A DNA stretch of 34,079 nucleotides from JAWLCQ01 sp041687095 (GTDB lineage Bacteria; Planctomycetota; Phycisphaerae; SM23-33), in assembly GCA_041687095.1 (NCBI GenBank), contig JAWLCQ010000037.1:1-34079 (forward strand). The letters are read 5' to 3'. A model generated the notes under the pieces. The model saw only the letters and a program-made list of their open reading frames with translations. It searched no databases and had not been told where the DNA came from. This document shows, piece by piece, positions 1 to 6,513 of this stretch; position 1 is the first letter of the stretch, and every line of letters starts with the position of its first letter. The position numbers were made by a program, and so were the translations under genes.

Positions 1-1
1 C

Positions 2-883
2 TGGGATGTCACCTTCGCCCGCTCGGGGGGGCGGATCGTCCCCGTCGTCTACCCCGCCAGCGCGTGGATCCGCGTGATCGACCAGACCCGCGCGAGCAAA
101 CGCCACGTGTGGGACATGCGGAGCAACGCCAACGACTCGGAACTCACCGTCCGTGGGGAGGTCAAGGGCGAGAGTTCCTACCCGCTGTCGGTCCCCTGCG
201 ACTACCCGCCCATGCTCTTCGCCCGCGTCCTCGCCGACCGCCTCCAGCGCGCGGGCGTCCGCCTGGGCGGGGGGATGCGCCTGGGCCCGCTGGTGCCCGG
301 GGGCTCGCAGCGCCTCGACCGCCCGCTGGCCGTCCACCGCACGCCGCTCCTCGACGCCCTGCAGCGGATGAACACCGACTCCCTCAACATGGTCGCCGAG
401 GGCGTCATGCTCCGCGCGGGCGACGGGACGTGGGCGGGCTCGGCCGAGCTGATGACCCAGACCCTCCAGCAGGCCTACCGCCTGCCCGAGGGCTCGGTGC
501 GGGTCAGCGACGGGGGGGGGCTGTCGCGCCACAACCGCATCTCCGCTGAGGCGATGACCCGCATCCTCGCCGCCCTCGCCGCCCGCCAGGACGCCCCGGC
601 CATCCTCAATTCCCTCGCCGTCGGGGGCGGCACGGGCACGCTGCGGCGGCGGCTGGCGGAGGACCCCTGCCGCGGCCGCGTCATCGGAAAGACCGGGTAC
701 ATCCTGGGCGTGTCGGCGTTGAGCGGGTACATCCTGGAGCGCGAGGGGGGCGGGGCGGGGGGGCGGGCGGTGCTGGCCTTCTCGATCCTCGCCAACGACG
801 TGCCCCCCGGCAAGGCGTGGGTCGCCAAGGACCTCCAGGACGCCCTCTGCGCCGAACTCGTCCGCCACGTGGACCGCCCGTGA
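2..883 (+). CDS. dacB: D-alanyl-D-alanine carboxypeptidase/endopeptidase, PBP4 type (peptidase S13), 5' end missing
   Basis: This is the C-terminal part (about 293 codons) of a class C penicillin-binding protein that trims or cleaves peptidoglycan peptides in the periplasm. The frame is open from base 2, so the true start lies upstream; an internal ATG at 74 is not the start. The S13 SxN motif is seen as Ser-Leu-Asn (codons 380-388, in MNTDSLNMVAE), the conserved SDGGGLSRHN block follows near 506-535, and the KTG motif is at 689-697 (GKTGYILGVSALSGY). The SxxK nucleophile motif must lie outside the window. The gene ends with TGA at 881-883 and is followed by an inverted-repeat element. Family assignment is firm; the symbol follows the E. 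coli homologue. Confidence 0.9.
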   Translation, partial: WDVTFARSGGRIVPVVYPASAWIRVIDQTRASKRHVWDMRSNANDSELTVRGEVKGESSYPLSVPCDYPPMLFARVLADRLQRAGVRLGGGMRLGPLVPGGSQRLDRPLAVHRTPLLDALQRMNTDSLNMVAEGVMLRAGDGTWAGSAELMTQTLQQAYRLPEGSVRVSDGGGLSRHNRISAEAMTRILAALAARQDAPAILNSLAVGGGTGTLRRRLAEDPCRGRVIGKTGYILGVSALSGYILEREGGGAGGRAVLAFSILANDVPPGKAWVAKDLQDALCAELVRHVDRP

Positions 884-940
884 GTGCCCGTCCAGAACCT
901 TTCGCCCCGCGGCGCGTTACAGAGTAGGATACCCTTCGCG

Positions 941-1045
941 GGGTGCCACCCTCAAGCGGCGCTGTTTGCCGCTTGGGGGTGCCACGGCCCCGGGGGCGTC
1001 AGCACCCCCAAGCCGCGAACCGCATGCGGCTTGAGGGTGGCACCC
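941..1045. repeat. Long inverted repeat, GGTGCCAC family
   Basis: The two arms, each about 46 bp, begin GGGTGCCACCCTCAAG and end CTTGAGGGTGGCACCC. Each arm is itself partly palindromic (CTCAAGCGGC... GCCGCTTG), so a four-armed hairpin could form. The 9-mer TAGGATACC occurs on both sides (925-933 and 1081-1089) and may be a target duplication or a repeated promoter-like motif. The same GGTGCCAC core recurs at 10988, 22501, 24704, 30508 and 32163. Confidence 0.8.
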
Positions 1046-1128
1046 ACACCAGGGCTCCGTCCCGTGAACGGTTGCCAGGTTAGGATACCGCTTATCACTG
1101 TGCCCCACGAAACCGGGAGGTGCTCGAC

Positions 1129-2010
1129 ATGACGATGCAGACACTCACCACCGCCCTGACGCCCTTGGCCTTGCTGCTGGGGCTCGCCGGGACGGCCCTC
1201 GCCCAGACCCCGCAGCCGACGACCGCCCCCGCGGCGCCGACGACCGCGCCCGCCTTCCAGACGATCATCCAGCGGACGTACTACGACGAGGCGCAGGCCC
1301 AGCTCCGTAGCGAGACGCCCTTCCTCGGCGACCGCATGCACGGGGTGCGGAAGATCTACTACCCCTCCGGGCAGCTCCAGTCCGAGACGCCCTACAGCCG
1401 CGGGACCATCGACGGGACGTACCGCAGCCACTACGAGTCCGGGCAGATCAAGGAGGAGATCCCGTTCCGCGAGGGCAAGATGCACGGGACGATCCGCAGC
1501 TTCTTCGAGGACGGGTCCCCCGCGATGGTCATGCCCATGGAGGACGACCAGCGGAACGGAACGGTTCTGACGTACCATCCCGACTCCAAGGGGCAGGTGA
1601 AGTACGAGCTGGAGTACCGCGGGGGCAAGCTCAACGGCCTGTCGAAGCAGTACACCCTCGATGGCAAGCTCGTGCAGGCGGTGACGTTCGTGGAGGACGT
1701 GCAGAACGGGCCCGAGCGGGTCTACTTCGAGACGGGCGAGCTGCACCGCGAGACGATCTACAAGGACGGGACGCCCGAGGGGGTGCAGAGGACCTTCAGC
1801 CACTCCGGGCAGGTGATCTGGGAGAAGCCCTTCCGCGCGGGAGTGCTCGACGGGGTGGTGAAGTGCTACCGCCTCGACGGGTCGCTGCACAGCGAGGAGA
1901 CCTACCGCGGCGGGGAGCGGCAGGGCCCGATGCGCCTCTATGACGAGCACGGAAAGCCGCTCCCGCCTGCCGAGGAACCCCCCACCCCCCCGAGCACCCA
2001 GCCGACGTAA
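1129..2010 (+). CDS. Secreted MORN-variant repeat protein (YwqK-like)
   Basis: The protein has 293 residues. A signal peptide covers about the first 25 residues (hydrophobic stretch ending in a TALA-Q cleavage site) and is followed by a Thr/Pro/Ala-rich spacer. The rest is about eight or nine repeats of 22-24 residues with the pattern Y-x-x-G-x-L-x-x-E-x-x-Y-x-x-G-x-x-x-G, the MORN_2 / YwqK-antitoxin repeat. Such repeats form beta-hairpin solenoids; a toxin-antitoxin role is only a database label and nothing here supports it. The start ATG at 1129 has GGGAGG 8 bases upstream; ATG 1135 is an alternative. The same repeats form part of the large secreted protein at 24893-28240, so the two may act in one extracellular system. 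Its exact function is unknown. Confidence 0.85.
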   Translation: MTMQTLTTALTPLALLLGLAGTALAQTPQPTTAPAAPTTAPAFQTIIQRTYYDEAQAQLRSETPFLGDRMHGVRKIYYPSGQLQSETPYSRGTIDGTYRSHYESGQIKEEIPFREGKMHGTIRSFFEDGSPAMVMPMEDDQRNGTVLTYHPDSKGQVKYELEYRGGKLNGLSKQYTLDGKLVQAVTFVEDVQNGPERVYFETGELHRETIYKDGTPEGVQRTFSHSGQVIWEKPFRAGVLDGVVKCYRLDGSLHSEETYRGGERQGPMRLYDEHGKPLPPAEEPPTPPSTQPT

Positions 2011-2143
2011 CGACGGTTTCTCCTGAAGCTCAGGCCTCCCGCCGGCCGATGTTTGTGCTTGCAGCCGTGCGGGAGTACCGTTATTCTCCGCGCGGGTTGG
2101 TCAATTCCTGCAGGGTTCTGCCACAGAGAAAAAGGAGAAGCGC

Positions 2144-2545
2144 GTGTCCCAAGCACCCGTCCCGCCCCCTGTCGGGGCTCCCGTTCCGCAGCAGCAAGGC
2201 AATGGGCTGGCGATCGCCGGCATGGTTTTGGGGATCATCGGCCTGGTCGGGCTGTGCGTCTGGTGGATCGGCCTTCCCTGTGCCATTGTCGGGCTGATCC
2301 TGAGCGTGCTCGGCAAGAAGAAGGCGAAGATCACCGGCACCGGCGGGGGCATGGCCACCGCGGGCATCGTCCTGAGCATCATCGCCCTGGCGTTGGCCGT
2401 GATCGGGATCATCCTCCTCGTGGTCGGGCTGTCCATGTTCGGGGAGCAGATCCAGCAGGAGATGGAGCGGCAGCAGCGGATGGAGAACGGCGGCCCCAAC
2501 GGCATGCTGGAGTTCGTCCGCCCCCTGCTGGCGACGTTCTGCTGA
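2144..2545 (+). CDS. DUF4190 domain small membrane protein
   Basis: This 133-residue protein has a Pro/Gln-rich cytoplasmic head of about 20 residues, then two glycine- and isoleucine-rich transmembrane segments (about residues 23-57 and 66-98) joined by a GKKKAKITGTGGG loop, as is typical of DUF4190. The start is GTG at 2144, chosen because AAGGAG lies at 2132-2137 and the conserved GLAIAGMVLGIIGL block follows closely. The C-terminal tail is charged (EQIQQEMERQQRMENGG). It is followed by a hairpin terminator and by a second DUF4190 gene with a GYF-like head. The role is unknown; such proteins are small inner-membrane proteins common in PVC and Bacteroidota genomes. Confidence 0.85.
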   Translation: MSQAPVPPPVGAPVPQQQGNGLAIAGMVLGIIGLVGLCVWWIGLPCAIVGLILSVLGKKKAKITGTGGGMATAGIVLSIIALALAVIGIILLVVGLSMFGEQIQQEMERQQRMENGGPNGMLEFVRPLLATFC

Positions 2546-2562
2546 TTCTTCGTGCCAAAGAT

Positions 2563-2616
2563 CTGCGGGCGCCGTGGCGGCCTTGGCGGCCCCGGCGCCC
2601 GCAGGCGCCTTCTTTG
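2563..2616 (+). terminator. Putative Rho-independent terminator after the DUF4190 gene
   Basis: A perfect 11-bp stem, CTGCGGGCGCC (2563-2573) paired with GGCGCCCGCAG (2594-2604), lies 18 bases after the stop codon. It is followed by GCGCCTTCTTT, a weak pyrimidine/T tract. The loop is GC-rich and could form a further small hairpin. Confidence 0.5.
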
Positions 2617-2661
2617 GGGTAGGACGCGTTCTCATACTGGCGAGGCACGTCAGGAGCGCAT

Positions 2662-3159
2662 ATGGACCAGTGGTACTGCTCGATCGACGGGACGCGGTAC
2701 GGCCCGGTGCCCAGGGAGACCCTCCGCGAGTGGATCGCCTCGGGGCGGCTGCGGCCCACCGACCTGGTGTGGACCGAGGGGATGGACGAATGGCAGCCCG
2801 CGGCGGCCGTTGGCGAGCTGACCGGGGGAGCGCCGTTCCCTCCCCCGTCGCCCCTGCCCGCCGCCCCCGGAACCGCCGCCCTCCCGCCCGCGCCCGGAGC
2901 GGTCGCGTCGATGGTCTGCGGGATCATCGGCGTGGTCATCCCCTGCGCGGGCCTGATCCTGGGGATCGTCGCCCTGTTCCAGCGGAAGAAGGCCCTCGAA
3001 GCGATCCGCCGCGCCCCGTCGCGCTGGGGCGGCAGCGGGTTCTGCATCGCCGGGCAGGTCCTGGGGATCATCGCCATCATCCTCGGGTCCTTCTGGGCGA
3101 TCTACATCCTGGTCTTCTCGCTGCTCTTCTCCGTGGCGGGCGCGGCGAGCATGCACTGA
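2662..3159 (+). CDS. GYF_2 (DUF4339) plus DUF4190 membrane protein
   Basis: The protein has 165 residues. Residues 1-53 form a GYF_2 domain (WYCSIDGTRYGPVPRETLREW ... TDLVWTEGMDEWQPA), a fold that binds proline-rich peptides in eukaryotic relatives. A Pro/Ala linker follows, then two transmembrane segments of DUF4190 type (AVASMVCGIIGVVIPCAGLILGIVALF and a second near residues 128-160). The start ATG has AGGAG about 7 bases upstream (around 2650). It sits between another DUF4190 gene and a DUF2752 gene. Since the neighbouring DUF4190 protein has a proline-rich head, an interaction between the two is conceivable but speculative. Confidence 0.87.
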   Translation: MDQWYCSIDGTRYGPVPRETLREWIASGRLRPTDLVWTEGMDEWQPAAAVGELTGGAPFPPPSPLPAAPGTAALPPAPGAVASMVCGIIGVVIPCAGLILGIVALFQRKKALEAIRRAPSRWGGSGFCIAGQVLGIIAIILGSFWAIYILVFSLLFSVAGAASMH

Positions 3160-3196
3160 GGCGGACGTCCTGTCCCCGGCGTCCCGGGAGACCCCG

Positions 3197-3607
3197 ATGC
3201 GCGTACGGCTCGTTCGCATCCGCCGTCGGCCGATCGCACCGATGTGGGTGATCGGGGCGCTGGCGGCCTTCGCCGCCCTCGCCTGCCTCGCCCCCCGCGT
3301 GGCCAGTCGCCTGGGCGTCTCGCCCGTGACCTGCACGTTGCGGCGGTGCACGGGGATCCCCTGTGCCGCCTGCGGGACCACGCGGCTGCTGGGGGCGCTG
3401 GGGCGCGGGGACGTCCTGGAAGCCCTTCAGCTCAACCCGCTGATCCTGCTGCTCCTCGCGATCCTCGCGGCGGTGATCCTGCTCCGCATCGTGGGCGGCC
3501 GGACCGTCCGGCTGCAGCTCTCCCGCCGCGAGAAATGGCTGGCAGGGGGACTGCTGGGGGTCGCCATCCTGGCGAACTGGGCGTACGTTATCGTCTGCGT
3601 TGGGTAG
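3197..3607 (+). CDS. DUF2752 family membrane protein
   Basis: The protein has 136 residues and three hydrophobic segments. It carries the DUF2752 signature in C-TGIPCAACGTTRLLGALGRGD followed by ALQLNPL (residues about 50-78); the family has conserved cysteines and a Thr-Arg pair. The start ATG 3197 has GGGAG at 3186-3190. It lies 37 bases after the GYF/DUF4190 gene, suggesting cotranscription. DUF2752 genes often occur beside DUF4190/TM2-like genes in other bacteria; the biochemical role is unknown. Confidence 0.87.
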   Translation: MRVRLVRIRRRPIAPMWVIGALAAFAALACLAPRVASRLGVSPVTCTLRRCTGIPCAACGTTRLLGALGRGDVLEALQLNPLILLLLAILAAVILLRIVGGRTVRLQLSRREKWLAGGLLGVAILANWAYVIVCVG

Positions 3608-3621
3608 CGCGAGCCACCCCG

Positions 3622-3650
3622 TTGACGGGGGGAGGACCCCCGACTACCCT
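3622..3650 (+). promoter_or_regulatory. Promoter with leaderless geometry before the PfkB gene
   Basis: TTGACG (3622-3627), a 17-base spacer and TACCCT (3645-3650) are followed after only 8 bases by the ATG at 3659. No ribosome binding site lies between. A transcript starting at the usual distance would begin at or next to the ATG. Confidence 0.5.
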
Positions 3651-3658
3651 CGACGCCC

Positions 3659-4879
3659 ATGAGCCCTAACGCCACCGCCACCATCGACGCCGTCGTCGCC
3701 GGGCACCTGTGCCTCGACATCACCCCCTCGTTCCCTGAGGAAGCGGGGCATCGGTCGCTGGGCGAGATCCTGCGGCCCGGGACGCTGACGGCGGTGGGGG
3801 CGGCGACGCTGTCCACGGGCGGGCCCGTCTCCAACACCGCCCTGCCCATGCTCCGCCTGGGCCTGAACACCAAGCTCATGGGCAAGGTCGGCGATGACGG
3901 GTTCGGGGCGATCGTCCTGGACATCCTCCGCCGCGAGTCCCCCGGGGCGGACACCGAGATGGCCGTCGTCCCCGGGGAGCACACGAGCTACTCCGTCGTC
4001 ATCGCCCCGCCCGGGACGGACCGCATCTTCCTGCACTTCACCGGGTCCAACGACACGTTCGGGTACGACGACGTGGACTTCTCGGTGGTGGGGCGGTCGC
4101 GGCTGTTCCACCTGGGCTACCCGCCGCTGCTGCCGCGCACGTTTGCCAACGGGGGCGAGGAACTGGTGCGGATCTACCGTGCGGCGAAGGAGGCGGGGGC
4201 GACGACCTCGCTGGACCTGGTCTACACCGATCCCGCCAGCCCGGCGGGGCGGGTGGACTGGCGGGGCGTGCTCGCCCGCGTCCTGCCGTTCGTGGATGTC
4301 TTCCCGCCCAGCGTGGAGGAGCTGCTGTTCATGCTGCGGCGGGACGCGTTCGACGACCTGTCCCGGCGGGCGGGCGACCGCGAGCTGCTGACGCAGATCG
4401 GCGGGGGGCTGCTGCGGGAGTTGGGCGAGATGGCCCTGTCGATGGGGGCGGGCGTGGTGCTCATCAAGTGCGGGCAGCAGGGCCTGTACCTCCGCACCGC
4501 CGACCGCGGCCGCCTGGAGGCGTTCGGGCGAGGCCGATGCGGGGACGTGGGGGCGTGGGCGAATCGCGAGAGGTTCCTCCCGGCCTACGTCGCCCCGCGC
4601 GTGGTCAGCGGGACAGGCGCGGGCGACTGCGCGATCGCGGGGTTCCTGGCGGCGCTGCTGCGCGGGTGCGGGCCGGAGCAGTCCGTCCGCATCGCCGCCG
4701 CCGTCGGGGCCCAGAACGTCACCGCCGCCGACGCCGTCAGCGGCGTCCGCCCGTGGGACGAGACGCTCCGCCAGGTGGCGTCGAACCCCACGCGCCACGA
4801 GGTGACGATGACCCTGGAGGGCTTCCGGCGGGACGCCCAGACGGGCGAGTACGTTGGGCCTGCAGACGCGGGCGCCTGA
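3659..4879 (+). CDS. PfkB-family carbohydrate kinase
   Basis: This 406-residue ribokinase-fold protein should phosphorylate a sugar or nucleoside with ATP in the cytoplasm. The N-terminal PfkB signature is seen in VVAGHLCLD and in STGGPVSNTALPMLRLG (residues about 52-68) with the GKVGDDGFG block after it. The C-terminal anion-hole signature is SGTGAGDCAIAGFLAALL, with the catalytic Asp at residue 323. At 406 residues it is somewhat longer than typical ribokinase (about 310), with extra sequence in the middle. The start follows directly after a TTGACG/TACCCT promoter, suggesting a leaderless message. It converges with the PPOX gene, with 11 bases between the stops. The substrate cannot be told from sequence. 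Confidence 0.92.
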   Translation: MSPNATATIDAVVAGHLCLDITPSFPEEAGHRSLGEILRPGTLTAVGAATLSTGGPVSNTALPMLRLGLNTKLMGKVGDDGFGAIVLDILRRESPGADTEMAVVPGEHTSYSVVIAPPGTDRIFLHFTGSNDTFGYDDVDFSVVGRSRLFHLGYPPLLPRTFANGGEELVRIYRAAKEAGATTSLDLVYTDPASPAGRVDWRGVLARVLPFVDVFPPSVEELLFMLRRDAFDDLSRRAGDRELLTQIGGGLLRELGEMALSMGAGVVLIKCGQQGLYLRTADRGRLEAFGRGRCGDVGAWANRERFLPAYVAPRVVSGTGAGDCAIAGFLAALLRGCGPEQSVRIAAAVGAQNVTAADAVSGVRPWDETLRQVASNPTRHEVTMTLEGFRRDAQTGEYVGPADAGA

Positions 4880-4890
4880 GCCCCCCTCGC

Positions 4891-5295
4891 CTACTCCTGC
4901 ACGTCGCTGTGCGGGCCGCGGGAGAAGTGCAGGACCTCGTCCACCCGCACGCGGAGTTCGCGCTGGACCTGGGGGAGCGGTTCGGCGGGCTCGACCCGCG
5001 GGTCATACCCATTCATGACCGCGAGATCCTCCACCTCCGCCACTCGCCCGACCAGTTGCATGCCATCCCCGTTCCGCGGGTCCCAGACCACGACCGAGAC
5101 GCGGGGGTTCACCGCGACGTTCTGCATGGTGCGCGGGCAGAACCACTCGTCGAGGGCGACGGTGTTCGCCCCCCGCCGCGCGACCTTCCCGGCCGTCGCG
5201 AGGTGCGGTTCCCCGTCCGCGTCCGCCGTCGCCACCATCACCCGCCCGCCCTGCTCGGCGAGTTCCATCGCCTTCGTAATGCCTTCGCTCGTCAT
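4891..5295 (-). CDS. Pyridoxamine 5'-phosphate oxidase-fold (PPOX) family protein
   Basis: The protein has 134 residues. The split-barrel flavin-binding pattern is visible: GGRVMVATADADGEPHLATAGKV near the start, then a catalogue of short strands with CPRTMQNVAVNPRVSVVVWDPRNGDGMQLVGRV. This resembles small FMN-binding general stress proteins rather than true PdxH, which is longer. It probably binds FMN, F420 or heme; which one is not evident. The start at 5295 is preceded by a purine-rich GGAAAGGCAG. A TATCAT hexamer (5328-5333, minus strand) could be its -10 box. It converges with the PfkB gene. Confidence 0.82.
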   Translation of the reverse strand: MTSEGITKAMELAEQGGRVMVATADADGEPHLATAGKVARRGANTVALDEWFCPRTMQNVAVNPRVSVVVWDPRNGDGMQLVGRVAEVEDLAVMNGYDPRVEPAEPLPQVQRELRVRVDEVLHFSRGPHSDVQE

Positions 5296-5351
5296 CCTGA
5301 CTGCCTTTCCACGCGTTGCGCTCCCGAATGATAGGCGGGACCGGCCGTCGA

Positions 5352-5428
5352 ATGGGCACAGGCATGCAGCAGATCGGCAAGTTCATCCTGGTGGCGGGGC
5401 TCGGCCTGGCGGGCGCGGGGGCGGAGAG
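5352..5428 (+). pseudogene. 5' fragment of a DUF2905 gene
   Basis: The reading frame from ATG 5352 (or ATG 5364) gives MQQIGKFILVAGLGLAGAG, which matches the typical start of DUF2905 proteins (short proteins of about 70 residues with two transmembrane helices). The similarity stops at about 5428, just before the 3' end of the DUF433 gene on the other strand (5435). The second helix and the usual RLPGDI motif are missing, so the gene appears cut by the arrival of the DUF433 region. Recognition is from memory of the family, so confidence is moderate. Confidence 0.45.
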
Positions 5429-5434
5429 TCTTGC

Positions 5435-5644
5435 CTATCGCAGTGCCAACTCCGCGCCGTATGCGATGGCGGCCTGCACGTCCTCGCGGGTGAGGGAGGG
5501 GTAGCTTCTCAGGATCTCATCGACAGGGACGCCGGCGGCCAGGTTGTCCAGGACCACCGACGCCATCACCCGCGTGCCCTGGATGCACGCCTGCCCGTGA
5601 CAGACGTCCGGATCCACCGAGATTCGCTCTCGCCAGTTCGTCAT
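5435..5644 (-). CDS. DUF433 domain protein (antitoxin-like)
   Basis: This 69-residue protein carries the whole DUF433 domain: RISVDPDVCHGQACIQGTRVMASVVLDNLAAG, then DEILRSYPSLTREDVQAAIAYGAE. The family has a winged-helix-like fold and is often the first gene of a pair with a PIN-like DUF5615 toxin. No DUF5615 gene follows here: downstream lies the broken DUF2905 fragment, so it seems to be an orphan. The start at 5644 has only a weak AAAGAG upstream, but a perfect TATAAT lies 25 bases before it. It probably arrived by transfer. Confidence 0.85.
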   Translation of the reverse strand: MTNWRERISVDPDVCHGQACIQGTRVMASVVLDNLAAGVPVDEILRSYPSLTREDVQAAIAYGAELALR

Positions 5645-5669
5645 GACAGCACCGCTCTTTCCGTCTGGG

Positions 5670-5675
5670 ATTATA
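5670..5675 (-). promoter_or_regulatory. TATAAT -10 box for the DUF433 gene
   Basis: A consensus TATAAT on the minus strand stands out in this GC-rich DNA, 25 bases before the DUF433 start and between it and the upstream kinase gene. No clear -35 box is seen at 16-18 bases. Confidence 0.4.
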
Positions 5676-5684
5676 CCCCGGCCG

Positions 5685-6110
5685 CTACGCCCTGTGCGAC
5701 AGGAGGACGAGTTCGTCGCACTCGTCGGGCGTGGGGGGCTGGTACTCGGTGTAGTAGCGCTGGAGGGCCTGGTGCATCGTGTCAGCGGCGAGGGTGGGGT
5801 GGTGGAGGCGGTCGCGGATGCGCTGCTCGCAGACCTCGCGGGGGACGACGAAATGGACGATCCGCACGCGGTAGCCGACCGTGCGGGCGGGGAGGGCGAA
5901 GGCGGTGCGGCGGGCGCGGGTGGGGTTGGTGCGGTCGATCACGATCCGCGGATCCCCGGCAGCGAGCATGCGAAGGAAGCGGCGGTACAGGACGCGGAAG
6001 TCCCGCGGGCCCTCGTCCTGCGAGAGCCGTGCGTGCTCGGGCAGGACGGTCTGGCAGTAGGTCGTCTTCCCCGCCCCCGGGGGACCGACCAGCAGCACGA
6101 GTTCCTTCAT
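5685..6110 (-). CDS. P-loop kinase, polynucleotide-kinase/zeta-toxin-like
   Basis: This 141-residue protein begins MKELVLLVGPPGAGKTTYCQ, a Walker A motif at residues 9-17. IVIDRTNPTRARR further on corresponds to the D-x-T-N block of Pnk-type P-loop kinases, and RVRIVHFVVPREVCEQRIRDR to the strand and lid region (arginines). Length and motifs fit a small AAA_33-type kinase acting on nucleic acid ends or a small metabolite; the substrate is unknown. The start at 6110 was chosen over longer versions because conserved sequence begins there and GGAGAGG lies about 12 bases upstream. It ends 40 bases before the DUF433 gene on the same strand. Confidence 0.82.
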   Translation of the reverse strand: MKELVLLVGPPGAGKTTYCQTVLPEHARLSQDEGPRDFRVLYRRFLRMLAAGDPRIVIDRTNPTRARRTAFALPARTVGYRVRIVHFVVPREVCEQRIRDRLHHPTLAADTMHQALQRYYTEYQPPTPDECDELVLLSHRA

Positions 6111-6121
6111 CGCACCGTCAC

Positions 6122-6505
6122 ATCCTCTCCTTGGCCCGCAGGTCCCGGAAGAAGTCCAGCACCGTCTCATCCTTGTAGTCGGTGAACTCCCCGGCGGCAA
6201 GCGATGCGATGCCCTGATGCTATCCGCGGCCCACCGGAAGGGCAGCGAGTTCGGGGACTGCGAATTGCGGATTGGTCAGGGGGATGATTTTGCCTCCCGC
6301 AAGCCCTTGCCGTCCATAGGATATGGGCAGGAGTGGCTCTCCGGGCTCGTCGCTGGCCCGGGGCTTTCCGTCGTCGTTGGGATCGCGGGTGGCGCGGCTC
6401 GCATTCTCAAGGTTTCGCAGGGCCTGATATGTCTTGCGGAAGACGGGGCACTCCGGTACCGTAGCGACTCTTCGTAGCCAATGTAACTCGGAGTAGAATT
6501 CAGGG
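6122..6505 (-). other. Intergenic stretch with possible decayed coding sequence
   Basis: This 403-base gap has lower GC than its surroundings. On the minus strand one frame reads sensibly in two pieces separated by a single TAG at 6220-6222: an upstream piece containing PVFRKTYQALRNLENASR and a downstream piece with EFTDYKDETVLDFFRDLRAK, ending in TGA at 6119-6121. No start codon or ribosome binding site is evident for either. It may be the remnant of a gene once joined to the P-loop kinase gene, or chance. The segment near 6258-6277 (GAATTGCGGATTGG) resembles the repeats at 15435 and 15640. Confidence 0.25.
6471..6499 (+). promoter_or_regulatory. Promoter for transketolase
   Basis: TTCGTA (6471-6476), a 17-base spacer and TAGAAT (6494-6499) lie directly before the ribosome binding site GGGAG (6503-6507) and the ATG at 6514. 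The predicted leader is only about 7-10 bases. Confidence 0.45.
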
Positions 6506-6513
6506 AGATCGGA

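Noticed and set aside
925..1089. TAGGATACC copies as a firm target duplication of the 941-1045 element
   Set aside because: The element is placed asymmetrically between them, and similar GGATACC words occur before other genes (30651, 33784), so a promoter-like motif is equally possible.
952..1950. Long minus-strand open frame opposite the MORN gene, and similar long frames opposite transketolase, UvrC and the large glycosidase
   Set aside because: They mirror GC-rich codons of real genes, are rich in Arg/Pro/Ala/Val/Leu and Gly without domain signatures, and lack ribosome sites.
1129..2010. Toxin-antitoxin antitoxin (YwqK label)
   Set aside because: The protein is secreted and made of MORN-like repeats; no toxin gene is adjacent.
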